A stretch of 64,000 nucleotides of DNA from Thermoplasmatales archaeon I-plasma (GTDB taxonomy: Archaea > Thermoplasmatota > Thermoplasmata > Thermoplasmatales > GCA-001856825): assembly GCA_001856825.1 (NCBI GenBank), contig ATMD01000002.1, positions 248,004 to 312,003 of the forward strand. The letters are read 5' to 3'. Positions within the stretch are counted from its first letter, which is position 1, and each line of letters begins with the position of its first letter. This document shows, piece after piece, positions 53,737 to 62,060 of the stretch. Both the position numbers and the translations under genes were made by a program. The notes below the pieces were generated by a model, which was not told where the DNA came from, made no database searches, and worked only from the letters and a program-made list of their open reading frames with translations.

Positions 53737-53756
53737 TTGGTCCCAAAATTGGCCAA
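53737..53756. promoter_or_regulatory. TTGGYC...GRCCAA inverted repeat before the NifX-like gene
   Basis: TTGGTCCCAAAATTGGCCAA lies about 85 bases before the start at 53840. Its CCAAAATT core also occurs in the motif before the first CMD-like gene. The rest of 53540-53839 holds a TATA-like CATTTAAG (about 53814-53820) and nothing else. Confidence 0.35.
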
Positions 53757-53839
53757 TAGGTTTATGTATATTGACCAAAGGCTTTCCGAAATCAAAACTC
53801 AAAGAAAGTGACCATTTAAGTAAGGTAATTTTATTATGG

Positions 53840-54184
53840 ATGATGAGAGTGATAATACCAGTACTAGATAGGAATCATGAACATTCAAGAGTCTCGCCCC
53901 ATTTTGGTCGCGCTCCATATTTGGCTGTTGTTGAAGTAGAAGATGCTAAAATAAGGTCAATGAACTTTGTGCAAGGTGAGGGACCGCACGAGGAAAATAG
54001 ATCTGAAGAAGAGAAGAGCAAGGCATCTTCAATCCATGGGAAGATCATGGACCTAAAGCCTGATGCGATAGTAGCCACAAGGATTGGGCCAAGGGCAGTA
54101 GATGATTTTACCAAAGCTGGCATTGAGATATTGCCAGTTGAAGGAAATACAATATCAGAGATTATACCCAAACTTCAACGATAA
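53840..54184 (+). CDS. NifX/NifB-C-terminal-like (dinitrogenase iron-molybdenum cofactor) family protein
   Basis: 114 residues. The family outline is present: RVIIPVLD at the start, VSPHFGRAPYLAVVEVED, KIMDLKPDAIVATRIGPRAVDDFTKAGIEIL and a final EIIPKLQR. In nitrogen fixers these domains carry Fe-S cofactor precursors; no nif structural gene is here, so it is one of the many stand-alone members of unknown role. The ATG at 53840 (or the next codon) is about 23 bases after the TATA box; a longer frame from 53726 adds 38 atypical residues. Confidence 0.8.
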   Translation: MMRVIIPVLDRNHEHSRVSPHFGRAPYLAVVEVEDAKIRSMNFVQGEGPHEENRSEEEKSKASSIHGKIMDLKPDAIVATRIGPRAVDDFTKAGIEILPVEGNTISEIIPKLQR

Positions 54185-54483
54185 CAAAAGTATTCCATAA
54201 ACCTGGTAATACTCGATATCAGGACATGAAAACGATGATGGAATAATCGTGAGTAAATCTTCAAATATGGGGAGTTAAAGATTCATTCTTAATCCTATCA
54301 ATTCAGCTCTTGCATAATGATGGCAAGGAGAAGCAGTGACATCTCTGATTGGAACTTATGTTAAGTGGAAATGAAGATAGCAATAGTCCCATTCTGGCGT
54401 CCGGGCCAAAATTTGCGTAGTTTACAGGCTTTATTTTAAATAATTGGGTGTAACTATTTTCAATCTCATAAGCATGAAATGAT
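54185..54483. other. 299-base region before the first CMD-like gene
   Basis: Contains the shared motif at 54398 and a TATA-like TTATTTTAAATAA (about 54432-54444). Nothing else recognised. Confidence 0.4.
54398..54415. promoter_or_regulatory. Shared upstream motif, copy 1
   Basis: CGTCCGGGCCAAAATTTG, 14 of 18 bases identical to the motif at 55868, which also lies before a CMD-like gene. It sits just upstream of the TATA-like region and overlaps a TGGC..GCCA inverted repeat. Confidence 0.45.
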
Positions 54484-55239
54484 ATGAGTTCTAACTATGA
54501 AGAAGTGAAGAAATTTGCAGAGCAATCATTAGGAGAAATGCCTGAAGTAATAGAGTTGCTTTTCGGAATTGATGAAGGTTCTGCAATGGAACAGTTCCAG
54601 CAGAACAAGGCCCTCTATCTTGGAAGAATGAGTCTTCCGTTGAAGACAAGGGTCTTAATTGCAATTTCTGTCGCCCTTGCAAACGGACCTAGGGAATCTG
54701 CTATGATTCATTATAAGCTTGCAAAGAGGTTTGGAATTGAACCGCTGGAAATTCTTGATGCGATAAGGATAACGAAGATGGCATTAATGTCTTCCACGCT
54801 AGACTCAGTTTATGAGATGATCGATGTATTTGGAGAGCTCCCAATTGAGCAAGCAGAGAGCTCTGATGTAATTTCAATCTTAGGTGACCTCCAGAAAAAG
54901 AGTGGAATGATTCCAGATCGTGTCAAGGCATCATCCAGGTTTTCCATCAATCTCCTTAAGGAGCATTTGCGGGAGAAGAAGGCGATGCTTACCCCACTTA
55001 AATTACAAAATAAAGACGTCTATGCAATTGCATTGGGTGTAAGCGTTTCCATAAGGGACAGGGAGTGCCAGAAGGTCTACCTTAAACAGTTCTTGAAGAG
55101 TGGTGGTAACAGGGAAGAGGCAGAGGACATCCTGACAACCGCAAGATTCCTTAGCGGCAATAGAGCATTTGTAAATGGAATCAAAATTCTTGATGATCTG
55201 AGAAATCAAAGAACTGGAGAAAATGTCCCTTTTAAGTAG
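54484..55239 (+). CDS. Cysteine-less AhpD/carboxymuconolactone decarboxylase-like protein
   Basis: 251 residues made of two helical CMD-like repeats (about 40-115 and 160-245). The first has LPLKTRVLIAISVALANGPRESAMIHYKLAKRFG, where AhpD enzymes have CxxCxxxH; here the Cys positions are Pro and Ser, with the His kept. The second repeat has one Cys (RECQKVY) with Tyr in the His place. A thiol peroxidase-reductase role is therefore unlikely. It overlaps the next gene by 17 bases and has a paralogue at 55982. Confidence 0.7.
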   Translation: MSSNYEEVKKFAEQSLGEMPEVIELLFGIDEGSAMEQFQQNKALYLGRMSLPLKTRVLIAISVALANGPRESAMIHYKLAKRFGIEPLEILDAIRITKMALMSSTLDSVYEMIDVFGELPIEQAESSDVISILGDLQKKSGMIPDRVKASSRFSINLLKEHLREKKAMLTPLKLQNKDVYAIALGVSVSIRDRECQKVYLKQFLKSGGNREEAEDILTTARFLSGNRAFVNGIKILDDLRNQRTGENVPFK

Positions 55240-55768
55240 GTCCTCATTGAATAATTTCATAATAAATCAAATAATGAAAAGGTACGGAATCAACCAGGTT
55301 CAAGAAATCAAGGGTATCTCTAGGGATGTCTGGTCAAGAAGGAAAGAAATCGAAGATCATGTAAGGAACCATCAGGCACTCGATGAAGAAATGACACTTT
55401 ATCAGAAATTCGTGGAATACGATAGAACCCTGTCGGAACTTATACTAGTCAAAAGATTTGAATCTGGAATTTCTACCCTCGTATTTTTCTTATATTCAAT
55501 CCTGGCGGGGATAGCAGGTGCAATCATGGAAATTCTTGCTCCCTTTACAACGACAGGCTTGGTTGGTCACATTATTCTGTCGTTATCCATAGCAGGAGGA
55601 GTTGTAGGGATATTATTTGCCCTTTACAGTATGAAGAGGGAGAGAGCATTTGTTTTAGCGTTAAAAGAGGGATTTCAATCAGACCTTCAGAACGTAGATG
55701 TTTTCCTCAAGACGGACAGGTTGATTGGTAGGGAGTCAGATTCACACATCTCTGATCAAAAGTTATGA
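55223..55768 (+). CDS. Membrane protein with two helices and charged ends, unknown function
   Basis: 181 residues. A charged helical N-terminus (RRKEIEDHVRNHQALDEEM) comes before two membrane helices (about 85-108 and 115-138), and a cytoplasmic C-terminal tail follows (KRERAFVLALKEG). No family recognised. The start ATG 55223 is inside the end of the CMD-like gene; Met 18 or a nearby TTG is also possible. The overlap suggests it is made together with the CMD-like protein and may anchor it at the membrane (inference). Confidence 0.65.
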   Translation: MSLLSRSSLNNFIINQIMKRYGINQVQEIKGISRDVWSRRKEIEDHVRNHQALDEEMTLYQKFVEYDRTLSELILVKRFESGISTLVFFLYSILAGIAGAIMEILAPFTTTGLVGHIILSLSIAGGVVGILFALYSMKRERAFVLALKEGFQSDLQNVDVFLKTDRLIGRESDSHISDQKL

Positions 55769-55867
55769 TTTATTAAGCGTTCCAAATTCAAATATACAGT
55801 GAGATTTGAGAAAGTAGCCCCCAAATTCTCCATGGATCAATAGGAACCCATGACGAGATTGCAAATA

Positions 55868-55885
55868 CGTCTGGGCCAGAAAATG
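55868..55885. promoter_or_regulatory. Shared upstream motif, copy 2
   Basis: CGTCTGGGCCAGAAAATG, including the palindrome TCTGGGCCAGA. A further TTGGCCGAACCAA lies at about 55917-55929. Same place relative to the CMD-like gene as copy 1. Confidence 0.45.
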
Positions 55886-55981
55886 ACATTTATCAATTCG
55901 TCGCAATTATCAGTTTTTGGCCGAACCAAGATAGATACAAGACAAATTTTGCACACTTTTGTTTAATAGAGATGTATTATA

Positions 55982-56728
55982 ATGTATTGGTGCGGTATAA
56001 TGCCGGAAAACGAGTCTGCTGCCGATACAGGCTTCTTGTATGAAGAGCAGGTTCTGAAGTTGTTATTGAAGTACAGCGAGGACTTTGCGAAAGAGCAGAG
56101 AATGGAAAATTCTATCCTCTATCTTGGAAGGAAGAACCTTTCAGGCAAGGAGTTATCATTAATTGCCATCTCAGTTTCCCTGGCCTTGGGGGATCGGGAC
56201 TCTGCCTTTATTCATTTCCAGCAAGCAAGAAAATTTAAAGTCAGCAAGTCGGAGATAGTAGACATAATCAAGGCAACAAAAATGATCCTAATGTCATCCT
56301 CTATGTCTTCATTTAAGACCTGTCTTCCAATAATGCAGGAGAAATCTAGACTCCTCTACAACAGAAAGGAAGTGGAGAAGATTGTAAATAGGCTGAAGAA
56401 AGAACTCAATCTTGGGCTGGTCCCGGAAAGTCTTGATACTCTTTCTCAATTTTCTTTTGAATTATTCACAGAACATTTAAGGGAAAGGACTGAACTTCTA
56501 AGTCCTCTTAAACTCGATATGAAGTTCATATACCTTGTTGCATTTTCAGTCTCCCTGATCCTAGGTTTTGGAGAATGTATTAAGATTTACTTAAGCCTGT
56601 TTTTTGAGAATGACGGAACACTAGGGGATGTTGAGGATGCAATAGCAGTCACCAGGTTTGTTACAGGAAATAGAGCAATAATATCCGCAATTGACATTTT
56701 GAAAAATATGGATAAGTTGCCAATCTAG
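55982..56728 (+). CDS. Cysteine-less AhpD/CMD-like protein, paralogue
   Basis: 248 residues (242 if started at ATG 56000). Same two-repeat layout as the gene at 54484: first repeat LSGKELSLIAISVSLALGDRDSAFIHFQQARKF, again without the CxxC pair but with the His; second repeat LGFGECIKIYLSLF with the single Cys and a Tyr for His. The shared pattern shows that the loss of the redox Cys came before the duplication. The two paralogues differ strongly at the N-terminus, so they may bind different partners or form a hetero-oligomer. Confidence 0.7.
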   Translation: MYWCGIMPENESAADTGFLYEEQVLKLLLKYSEDFAKEQRMENSILYLGRKNLSGKELSLIAISVSLALGDRDSAFIHFQQARKFKVSKSEIVDIIKATKMILMSSSMSSFKTCLPIMQEKSRLLYNRKEVEKIVNRLKKELNLGLVPESLDTLSQFSFELFTEHLRERTELLSPLKLDMKFIYLVAFSVSLILGFGECIKIYLSLFFENDGTLGDVEDAIAVTRFVTGNRAIISAIDILKNMDKLPI

Positions 56729-57058
56729 ACTAAATTCTGACCCATTGCATAACTTGAAGAATCCTTCCTCTCTTACCCTCATTCTTCCAAAATGAATCTC
56801 CCCAGGATTAAGTTTTCTAGCTTTGGAGAATGTACAACAATGTTTCATGATAATCTCAAATAAATTCCATGACCAGCAGAAAGTTCTAAGGTTGAATCAC
56901 GATAATTTATTTTGATGAATACAGTCCCAGATACCCTCTAACGGCATGGTAATTAACAGCACAGAAATGCTTTCCTACAACTAAAGCAGAATTGATGAAA
57001 CAACGGAAGGATAGGTAAAAGTTAAATGAAAATAAAAATTAGTTTGTAGAAAGACCTA
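56729..57058. other. 330-base convergent gap
   Basis: No gene, repeat or RNA recognised. Confidence 0.4.
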
Positions 57059-57508
57059 TTATTTCTCTTCCATGATATCCTCTTCACCTTTGCCTTTCTT
57101 GACAACTATCACAGGTATGTTTACCTTTGATATTAGTTTCAAAGTCACGCTGCCTATGAAGAAGTCTTCTACATATGCGTATCCCCTATGTCCTACCAGC
57201 ATTGCATCGAAATTGCCAGTGTTTGCCAAATCAATCAAGACTCTTGCAGGGTCGCCATCTGCAATCGCGTGTGTTATCTTTCCGGCCTTGATATTAAGGT
57301 TCCGAAGGAACGAAATCATCTTGTTTTCTGCCTTTTCTTTGGCTTCTGGCAAATCGTCCTTTTCCATGAAGTCTTCCAGCTCCTTCATTCCTAGCGGGAC
57401 AACGTAAACGAACGATGCCTCGTCAACTTTTGGAAGGACCTTAAATCCCTTCTCCACGAACACTTTGGAATCGGGTGAAAAGTCCACTGGAATCAATATC
57501 CTGAACAT
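57059..57508 (-). CDS. Universal stress protein (UspA family)
   Basis: 149 residues. ILIPVDFSPDS at the start and the C-terminal GHRGYAYVEDFFIGSVTLKLISKVNIPVIVVK match the ATP-binding UspA group (GxRG...GSV), although the second loop is altered. It starts directly after the stop of the ACR3-like gene with a GAGGT site upstream, so it is co-expressed with the transporter. Confidence 0.88.
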   Translation of the reverse strand: MFRILIPVDFSPDSKVFVEKGFKVLPKVDEASFVYVVPLGMKELEDFMEKDDLPEAKEKAENKMISFLRNLNIKAGKITHAIADGDPARVLIDLANTGNFDAMLVGHRGYAYVEDFFIGSVTLKLISKVNIPVIVVKKGKGEEDIMEEK

Positions 57509-58573
57509 TTACCTCGCCCCCTCTGATCCAGGTGAAATTTCTCGCATATCTTCCTTGAACGTCACATCTTTCCCCTTTATGCCGAAGAAGTGAGCGATTC
57601 TAGGCCTAAGCTTGATGTAAGTTATCAGGAATATAACCTGGAACACGGGCAGCGTAGCAGGTGCTATCGCAACTAGAGGTGAAAAGGCAGTTGCTGCTAT
57701 TGCAATTGCTGTTCCCTCGTTTTTCCCTATGCTAGGGAAGAGGCCGGCCATGCTGTCCCAGTAGTTGAATTTGAGAGCCTTAAACAGAAGTGTTAGGAAT
57801 ATGAGTGAGACGGTTCCGAACACTAGCGCTGAGTAGAATACCCCGAATACAGCATGTAGATTTGTTATTATCATTTTGGATTCGCCGAAGAATATAACGA
57901 ATATTATCATGAACATCCCAAGCATTGTAATTGTTGGAAATATAGGTGAAATTGACTTGAATTTTACCTTTCCCAGCCGCCTGACGAGTAATTCGTGGGT
58001 TGGTATTCCAACCAAAAGTGGCACAATTATGATTTCAATGATTGTGATTACTAGCAGCATCACCGATACTTGGACATGGTATGCAGCGCCGTAAAGGCTG
58101 GCAAATATGGGTATTATGGGAATTGCGATCAGGAACGTTATGGTAACCATTGCTGTAGAAGCTTCTATGTTCCCTCTCATCAACCCTACATATCCGACGC
58201 TCATGGATGAGCACGGTACGAGCCATGCCAGGAACAGTCCCAATCTAACGAGAGGGCTACTGACAAATGCGTCGCCCAGTAGAATTGCCATTATTGGACC
58301 CCACCCGAAATTCATCAGAAGAACAATCACCAGAAGTTTCCAGTTCTTCAGGGCGGTTCCAAGTCCCCGGAAATTCATCATAACCATCATTGGGAAAATC
58401 ATTATTAATATTGCAACAAGTTGCAGATTCTTGATCAAGTCCTTGTTTAGTATTACCCACGTGAAGTCGAAATAACCAGCAAGCAGACCTATTATTATTG
58501 CGATCACTACATAAACGGCCAGGAATCGATCAAGATGATCCCTGATTTTCATAAGCTTATTAGTATTTGACAC
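57509..58573 (-). CDS. ACR3-family arsenite efflux transporter-like protein
   Basis: 354 residues, about 10 membrane helices. The ACR3 signature VPCSSMSVGYVGLMRGN holds the conserved Cys (C121) that is essential in Acr3 proteins; a second conserved part is FPSIGKNEGTAIAIA. It probably exports arsenite or antimonite; other bile-acid/arsenite superfamily substrates are possible. No arsenate reductase or ArsR lies beside it; the UspA gene follows in the same operon. Confidence 0.85.
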   Translation of the reverse strand: MSNTNKLMKIRDHLDRFLAVYVVIAIIIGLLAGYFDFTWVILNKDLIKNLQLVAILIMIFPMMVMMNFRGLGTALKNWKLLVIVLLMNFGWGPIMAILLGDAFVSSPLVRLGLFLAWLVPCSSMSVGYVGLMRGNIEASTAMVTITFLIAIPIIPIFASLYGAAYHVQVSVMLLVITIIEIIIVPLLVGIPTHELLVRRLGKVKFKSISPIFPTITMLGMFMIIFVIFFGESKMIITNLHAVFGVFYSALVFGTVSLIFLTLLFKALKFNYWDSMAGLFPSIGKNEGTAIAIAATAFSPLVAIAPATLPVFQVIFLITYIKLRPRIAHFFGIKGKDVTFKEDMREISPGSEGAR

Positions 58574-59233
58574 AACCAGATGAAAGTCATATGATACTTA
58601 ATCATAGCAAGCAAAAATTGTAACAAAAATTGCCAGCTTCACAAATATTTGCGGAAGAAAGTAACCTACGCTCATAAATCCCCCTAAATAACAGTCACAA
58701 ACTATCCAGATAATGAGGCCACCAATGGGATAACGATCTGTTTAACAGACTTAATTTACTTTAATATACCTTCAGTCTCAAATTGGATCATTCAGGGATA
58801 GACAACCCCAGAAGCAAAGACACTATATTTTAAAGAGTCCCTCTGCTAGGTAAAGTGAAAATTTTCAAGTGATTTATGGCAAGTGACCCCAATAAGGCAA
58901 ATACTGACGTCTTTGCGCCCGTCTGCATTTGGAAGACCAATCTCCTTGGTCGGTTAACAATAGTGAAATTCCTTGTTCCATCAATTATAAGAACTTTCGA
59001 ACAGCGTAAACATTTTTCCTATGATAATGGATGCTTCATTCCTTTTCCCCATCAAGAATTTCATTCCTCGGAGTTCCTATTGAGGTACCAGGAATGCATG
59101 CTCTTACTTCCTCCCGGAATCAATTAAGGGAGTATACTGGGGTAAGGATCACCAGTCATTTTAGTGCCAGTCAGAATCTTGAATAAATTACTACGGGCCG
59201 CATTGATTTTTTTAGTTATTCTTAACAGAGGAG
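58574..59233. other. 660-base gap, one doubtful frame
   Basis: The plus strand has an 83-codon frame at 58876-59127 starting MASDPNKANTDV; there is no ribosome-binding site and the composition is not convincing, though a TATA-like TATATTTTAAAG lies 45 bases upstream. Otherwise no element is recognised. Confidence 0.3.
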
Positions 59234-59671
59234 CTAATCATACGCTTTACGGGTTTCCTCGTCACACATGACAGCTTCAAGTCTCTTTGGCCAGTCGGGT
59301 CCATCCCATGTTCCAAGGGCTTTATGGGTCAGATAGTACTTCTGAGGAATTGGATGAGTTCCAATAACTACCTTGAGCCCATATTTCTCCTCAATGAAGG
59401 ACTTAAAATGGTCTGTCCATTGACAAGGAGCGTATCCTACAAGAAAGCCTGTTGCAAGATGAATTACTTCTGCACCTCTCTTCTTCATCTCCTCTGGAGC
59501 ATATTCTATGTTACCTCCAGGACATCCACCGCACGTTGTATATCCAACAACTTCTGCATCTTTATCCTTGTACATTTCAAATGCGCCTTTCCTTTCTGCC
59601 AGTGCCCTGAAACATTTTCCGCCAGCACAGTTCCTGTACCTGTCGCAGATTATGATTCCAATTTTGACCAT
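59234..59671 (-). CDS. CGGC-domain protein
   Basis: 145 residues. It opens with MVKIGIIICDRYRNCAGGKCFRAL and has the namesake CGGCPGG motif (TTCGGCPGGNIEY) plus a YAPCQW segment. The Cys set suggests metal or Fe-S binding; the function of the family is unknown. I chose the ATG at 59671: a TATA-like GTATTATATG (59694-59703) is about 27 bases upstream and lies inside the longer frame that starts at 59710. Confidence 0.85.
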   Translation of the reverse strand: MVKIGIIICDRYRNCAGGKCFRALAERKGAFEMYKDKDAEVVGYTTCGGCPGGNIEYAPEEMKKRGAEVIHLATGFLVGYAPCQWTDHFKSFIEEKYGLKVVIGTHPIPQKYYLTHKALGTWDGPDWPKRLEAVMCDEETRKAYD

Positions 59672-59818
59672 GAAATCCCTATACCCCGCCACCGTATTAT
59701 ATGATTGCACCGGTTTCTCTTTAGCTACTGCGTATTGTATTATTTAAATCTGCGCAGGTATTGCTATTCATGCTAATCTGGGATATTCTTTCTTATATAT
59801 CCATCTGGTTTGAACATT

Positions 59819-60763
59819 TTAATGAGAATGTGGCCTCAGATAGAATTTAACTCCCTGATATTCAACTTCCTTTAGTTGCTTTCCTGCAATCAGTTCCTCT
59901 ATTGTTTCCCATCCGCAATTAGCCTTGGAAAGCATTTCCCTGATTGCCTCTTCTCTCATCGGATGCACTGAAACTATTCTAAGGATATCATCAGCAACAT
60001 TTCCTGTATAGGCGAAGAGATTACCTTCGTAGCCAGTAAGCAGCTCTACACTTTTGAGCTTTTTACTGAAAATCTGGTACGCTTCGTTAACTTTCTCTTC
60101 ACCAGGTGCCTTAACCCATCCAACCGCAGGCGGTCTCGTAGGTATTGATATATATGCAACATCAGGATCAAGTTCCGTAAGGAAATCTGATGTTTGTTTC
60201 AGGGTTTCTTCCTTGTCATTAATACCAGATACAAGCATGGTTTCGGTCACTAAAAACCCATTAAACTCTGCGGCGAAGTCCCTGATGCCTTCCAGGATAT
60301 TCTTAAGTGTAAGTTTAGGCGAAGGCCTGTTAATTCTTCTCCATACTTCAGGATCAACAGTATCTACCTTGACAGAAACCCAATCAGCTTGCATTAGGTC
60401 CTTTCTCACTGCGGCATCCCACAAAAGGGAAGAGTTGGTTATGACAGCTATCTTTGGTCCCTTGTTTCTCAAAAGTTTAATCTCGTCTCCCAGTTGAGAA
60501 TCTAGCGTAGGTTCCCCGTCTGGAACGAACGTCAGGTAATCGATCTTGGAACCAGACGAAATCGCAACTTTGATCCGTTTTTCTACTTCCTGTGCTATTG
60601 AATTTGGGTCAAAAAACATAGACCTTTCAGCGGTAATGGTATCTGTTATACCTATCTGGCAATATATGCAAGAATAGCTGCAAAATTTAGGTGGTATGTT
60701 GTTGACACCTAGGCTCATCCCGAGTCTTCTAGATGGCACAGGGCCAAAAGCTATTGAAACCAT
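59819..60763 (-). CDS. Radical SAM protein, COG0731 type
   Basis: 314 residues. The typical opening FGPVPSRRLGMSLGVNNIPPK leads into the cluster motif C28-x3-C32-x2-C35-Q. FVPDGEPTLD is the SAM-binding motif. The C-terminus carries a helical tail with an HTH-like look (EEAIREMLSKANCGWETIEELI), present in many archaeal members. No substrate is established for this family. It stands alone with about 55 bases to any neighbour on the 3' side and about 175 on the 5' side. Confidence 0.87.
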   Translation of the reverse strand: MVSIAFGPVPSRRLGMSLGVNNIPPKFCSYSCIYCQIGITDTITAERSMFFDPNSIAQEVEKRIKVAISSGSKIDYLTFVPDGEPTLDSQLGDEIKLLRNKGPKIAVITNSSLLWDAAVRKDLMQADWVSVKVDTVDPEVWRRINRPSPKLTLKNILEGIRDFAAEFNGFLVTETMLVSGINDKEETLKQTSDFLTELDPDVAYISIPTRPPAVGWVKAPGEEKVNEAYQIFSKKLKSVELLTGYEGNLFAYTGNVADDILRIVSVHPMREEAIREMLSKANCGWETIEELIAGKQLKEVEYQGVKFYLRPHSH

Positions 60764-60937
60764 ATGCTCAGCAGCTTGTTCTAAATCACATTAGAATAGA
60801 TTAATTTTGGTCCTGATGAAATTCCACATATCACATAAATCTGGCATCAACTATTTCCCTAGAATTACGAAGCATTACGTTTCAACTCCTTTCAACGTTG
60901 ATCGCATTGAACCACGGAAGGAACGTAAATGGTAATT

Positions 60938-61348
60938 TCAGTTAAGTATCGTGACAGGAATTCCTGAATTAGATATAGTCTTGATTGCAACTCTCTTTGT
61001 AATTGAGTGCCCGCCTTTCCAGTGACTCCAGCGTTCTATGACAATTGCATCCACATTCTCTCTCCTGGAAAGTTCCATCAGTTCCCTGTCTGGATCATTC
61101 TCTATGATTTCAATCCTGAATTTTGCTGCAATTGATCTGTTGGAAGAAAAGACCTCCCTGATCTTTTCCTCAATCTTTCTCTTAGAGGACTCTCTTTTCT
61201 GCTGGTCAGGTACCCAGAAATGAGAGTAATTGACGGGCATCAAGTAAACCAGGTCAAATCTTTCCGCTTCTGGAAATAGGTATACTACCTCCCTTAGCGC
61301 ACGCTCCAGATACTCAGGAGAGTCAATCGCAACCATTACATCTTTCAT
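60938..61348 (-). CDS. UspA-like protein
   Basis: 136 residues. KDVMVAIDSPEYLERAL at the start and a C-terminal ITKRVAIKTISNSGIPVTILN fit the universal-stress fold, but the ATP-loop glycines are poorly kept, so nucleotide binding is doubtful. It has its own signals in the 31 bases after the DUF134 gene: TATA-like GTATATATATGG and GGAGG seven bases before the ATG. Confidence 0.78.
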   Translation of the reverse strand: MKDVMVAIDSPEYLERALREVVYLFPEAERFDLVYLMPVNYSHFWVPDQQKRESSKRKIEEKIREVFSSNRSIAAKFRIEIIENDPDRELMELSRRENVDAIVIERWSHWKGGHSITKRVAIKTISNSGIPVTILN

Positions 61349-61379
61349 ATCCAGTCCTCCATATATATACAGCAGAGTC

Positions 61380-61679
61380 TCATTGCTTCGTGGTCTTGTA
61401 TGAGCCTCCGTATATCCTTATCTCTTTTCCACCAACAATAGCATCTGCGACCTTCCTTCTTGCTCCTGTGACTAGTCGGTGAAATGTTGCCTGAGAAATC
61501 CCCATCATTAAGGCTGCGTCCCTCTGGTCCATCTGCATTAAATCCTTTAGTCTGAGAGCCTCATATTCCTCCACTGTCAGGACTATCTCACCTACTTGAG
61601 CAGCACCTAAGGGTGCTGGAAGGAAATGGTCCGTGAGGGGCAACCTGCTCACTCTCCTGAATCTTCTTGGTCTAGGCGT
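61380..61679 (-). CDS. DUF134-family HTH protein, apparently starting with ACG
   Basis: Sigma-70-region-4-like HTH of the DUF134 family: EIVLTVEEYEALRLKDLMQMDQRDAALMMGIS, then QATFHRLVTGARRKVADAIVGGK. The family opens with M-x-RPRxxRRV; here that stretch (PRPRRFRRVSRLP) is in frame but its first codon is ACG (61679-61677), with a GTGAT motif about seven bases before. The first standard start, GTG 61652, would delete this conserved stretch and has its AGGAG only one base away. The gene follows the DUF5320 gene by six bases and is a likely autoregulator of that unit. Confidence 0.8.
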   Translation of the reverse strand, partial: TPRPRRFRRVSRLPLTDHFLPAPLGAAQVGEIVLTVEEYEALRLKDLMQMDQRDAALMMGISQATFHRLVTGARRKVADAIVGGKEIRIYGGSYKTTKQ

Positions 61680-61685
61680 TTCTTA

Positions 61686-61997
61686 TCACTTTAGTTCTTT
61701 GAGTCTGTTCTCTATTGCTTGTTTTTGCGCTTCCAGGTCCTTCAGCTCTTCTTCCAGTATCTTCTTCTGGTCTTCGTTGGTAAGAGCTGCAACGTTGCTT
61801 GTCGGGATCGAGTATCGGTTATTTGAGTAGGGGTCATAATTTCTCAATCCCCAATAGAAACCATTTCCTCTCCCAAGTCCGCGTCTAGGTACCACGTTGT
61901 TCATAAAACCCGGTACGGAGTACCCTCCACAAAATCCAGCATGTCTTCCACTTCTTGGTCCATACCCAAGGGGCCCTGTTCCATCACCATAAGGCAT
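61686..61997 (-). CDS. DUF5320-family protein
   Basis: 103 residues. N-terminal MPYGDGTGPLGYGPRSGRHAGFCGG is the family hallmark (MPxGDGTGPxGxGPxTGR). The middle is Gly/Arg/Asn-rich, and the C-terminus is a coiled coil (EDQKKILEEELKDLEAQKQAIENRL). Function unknown; members travel with NifX-like and MinD-ferredoxin genes, as here. The ATG at 61997 has GAGGTGA just upstream; a GTG at 62006 is in frame but overlaps that site. Confidence 0.85.
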   Translation of the reverse strand: MPYGDGTGPLGYGPRSGRHAGFCGGYSVPGFMNNVVPRRGLGRGNGFYWGLRNYDPYSNNRYSIPTSNVAALTNEDQKKILEEELKDLEAQKQAIENRLKELK

Positions 61998-62012
61998 TTT
62001 TTTCACCTCTCG

Positions 62013-62032
62013 TTATGAATATATATTCATAA
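62013..62032. promoter_or_regulatory. Perfect 20-bp palindrome over the TATA box of the DUF5320-DUF134 unit
   Basis: TTATGAATATATATTCATAA. The AATATATATT centre is itself the TATA-like element, about 25 bases before the ATG at 61997. A protein bound here would block transcription, which suggests repression, possibly by the DUF134 protein. Confidence 0.55.
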
Positions 62033-62060
62033 TAAATACTTAAACATTCCCTACTTACAT

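Noticed and set aside
53840-54184. Nitrogen fixation gene
   Set aside because: A stand-alone NifX-like domain without nifHDK, nifB or nifEN in the window; such genes are common in non-fixers.
58876-59127. 83-codon plus-strand frame
   Set aside because: No ribosome-binding site, poor promoter spacing and no recognisable pattern; kept only as a note in the gap entry.
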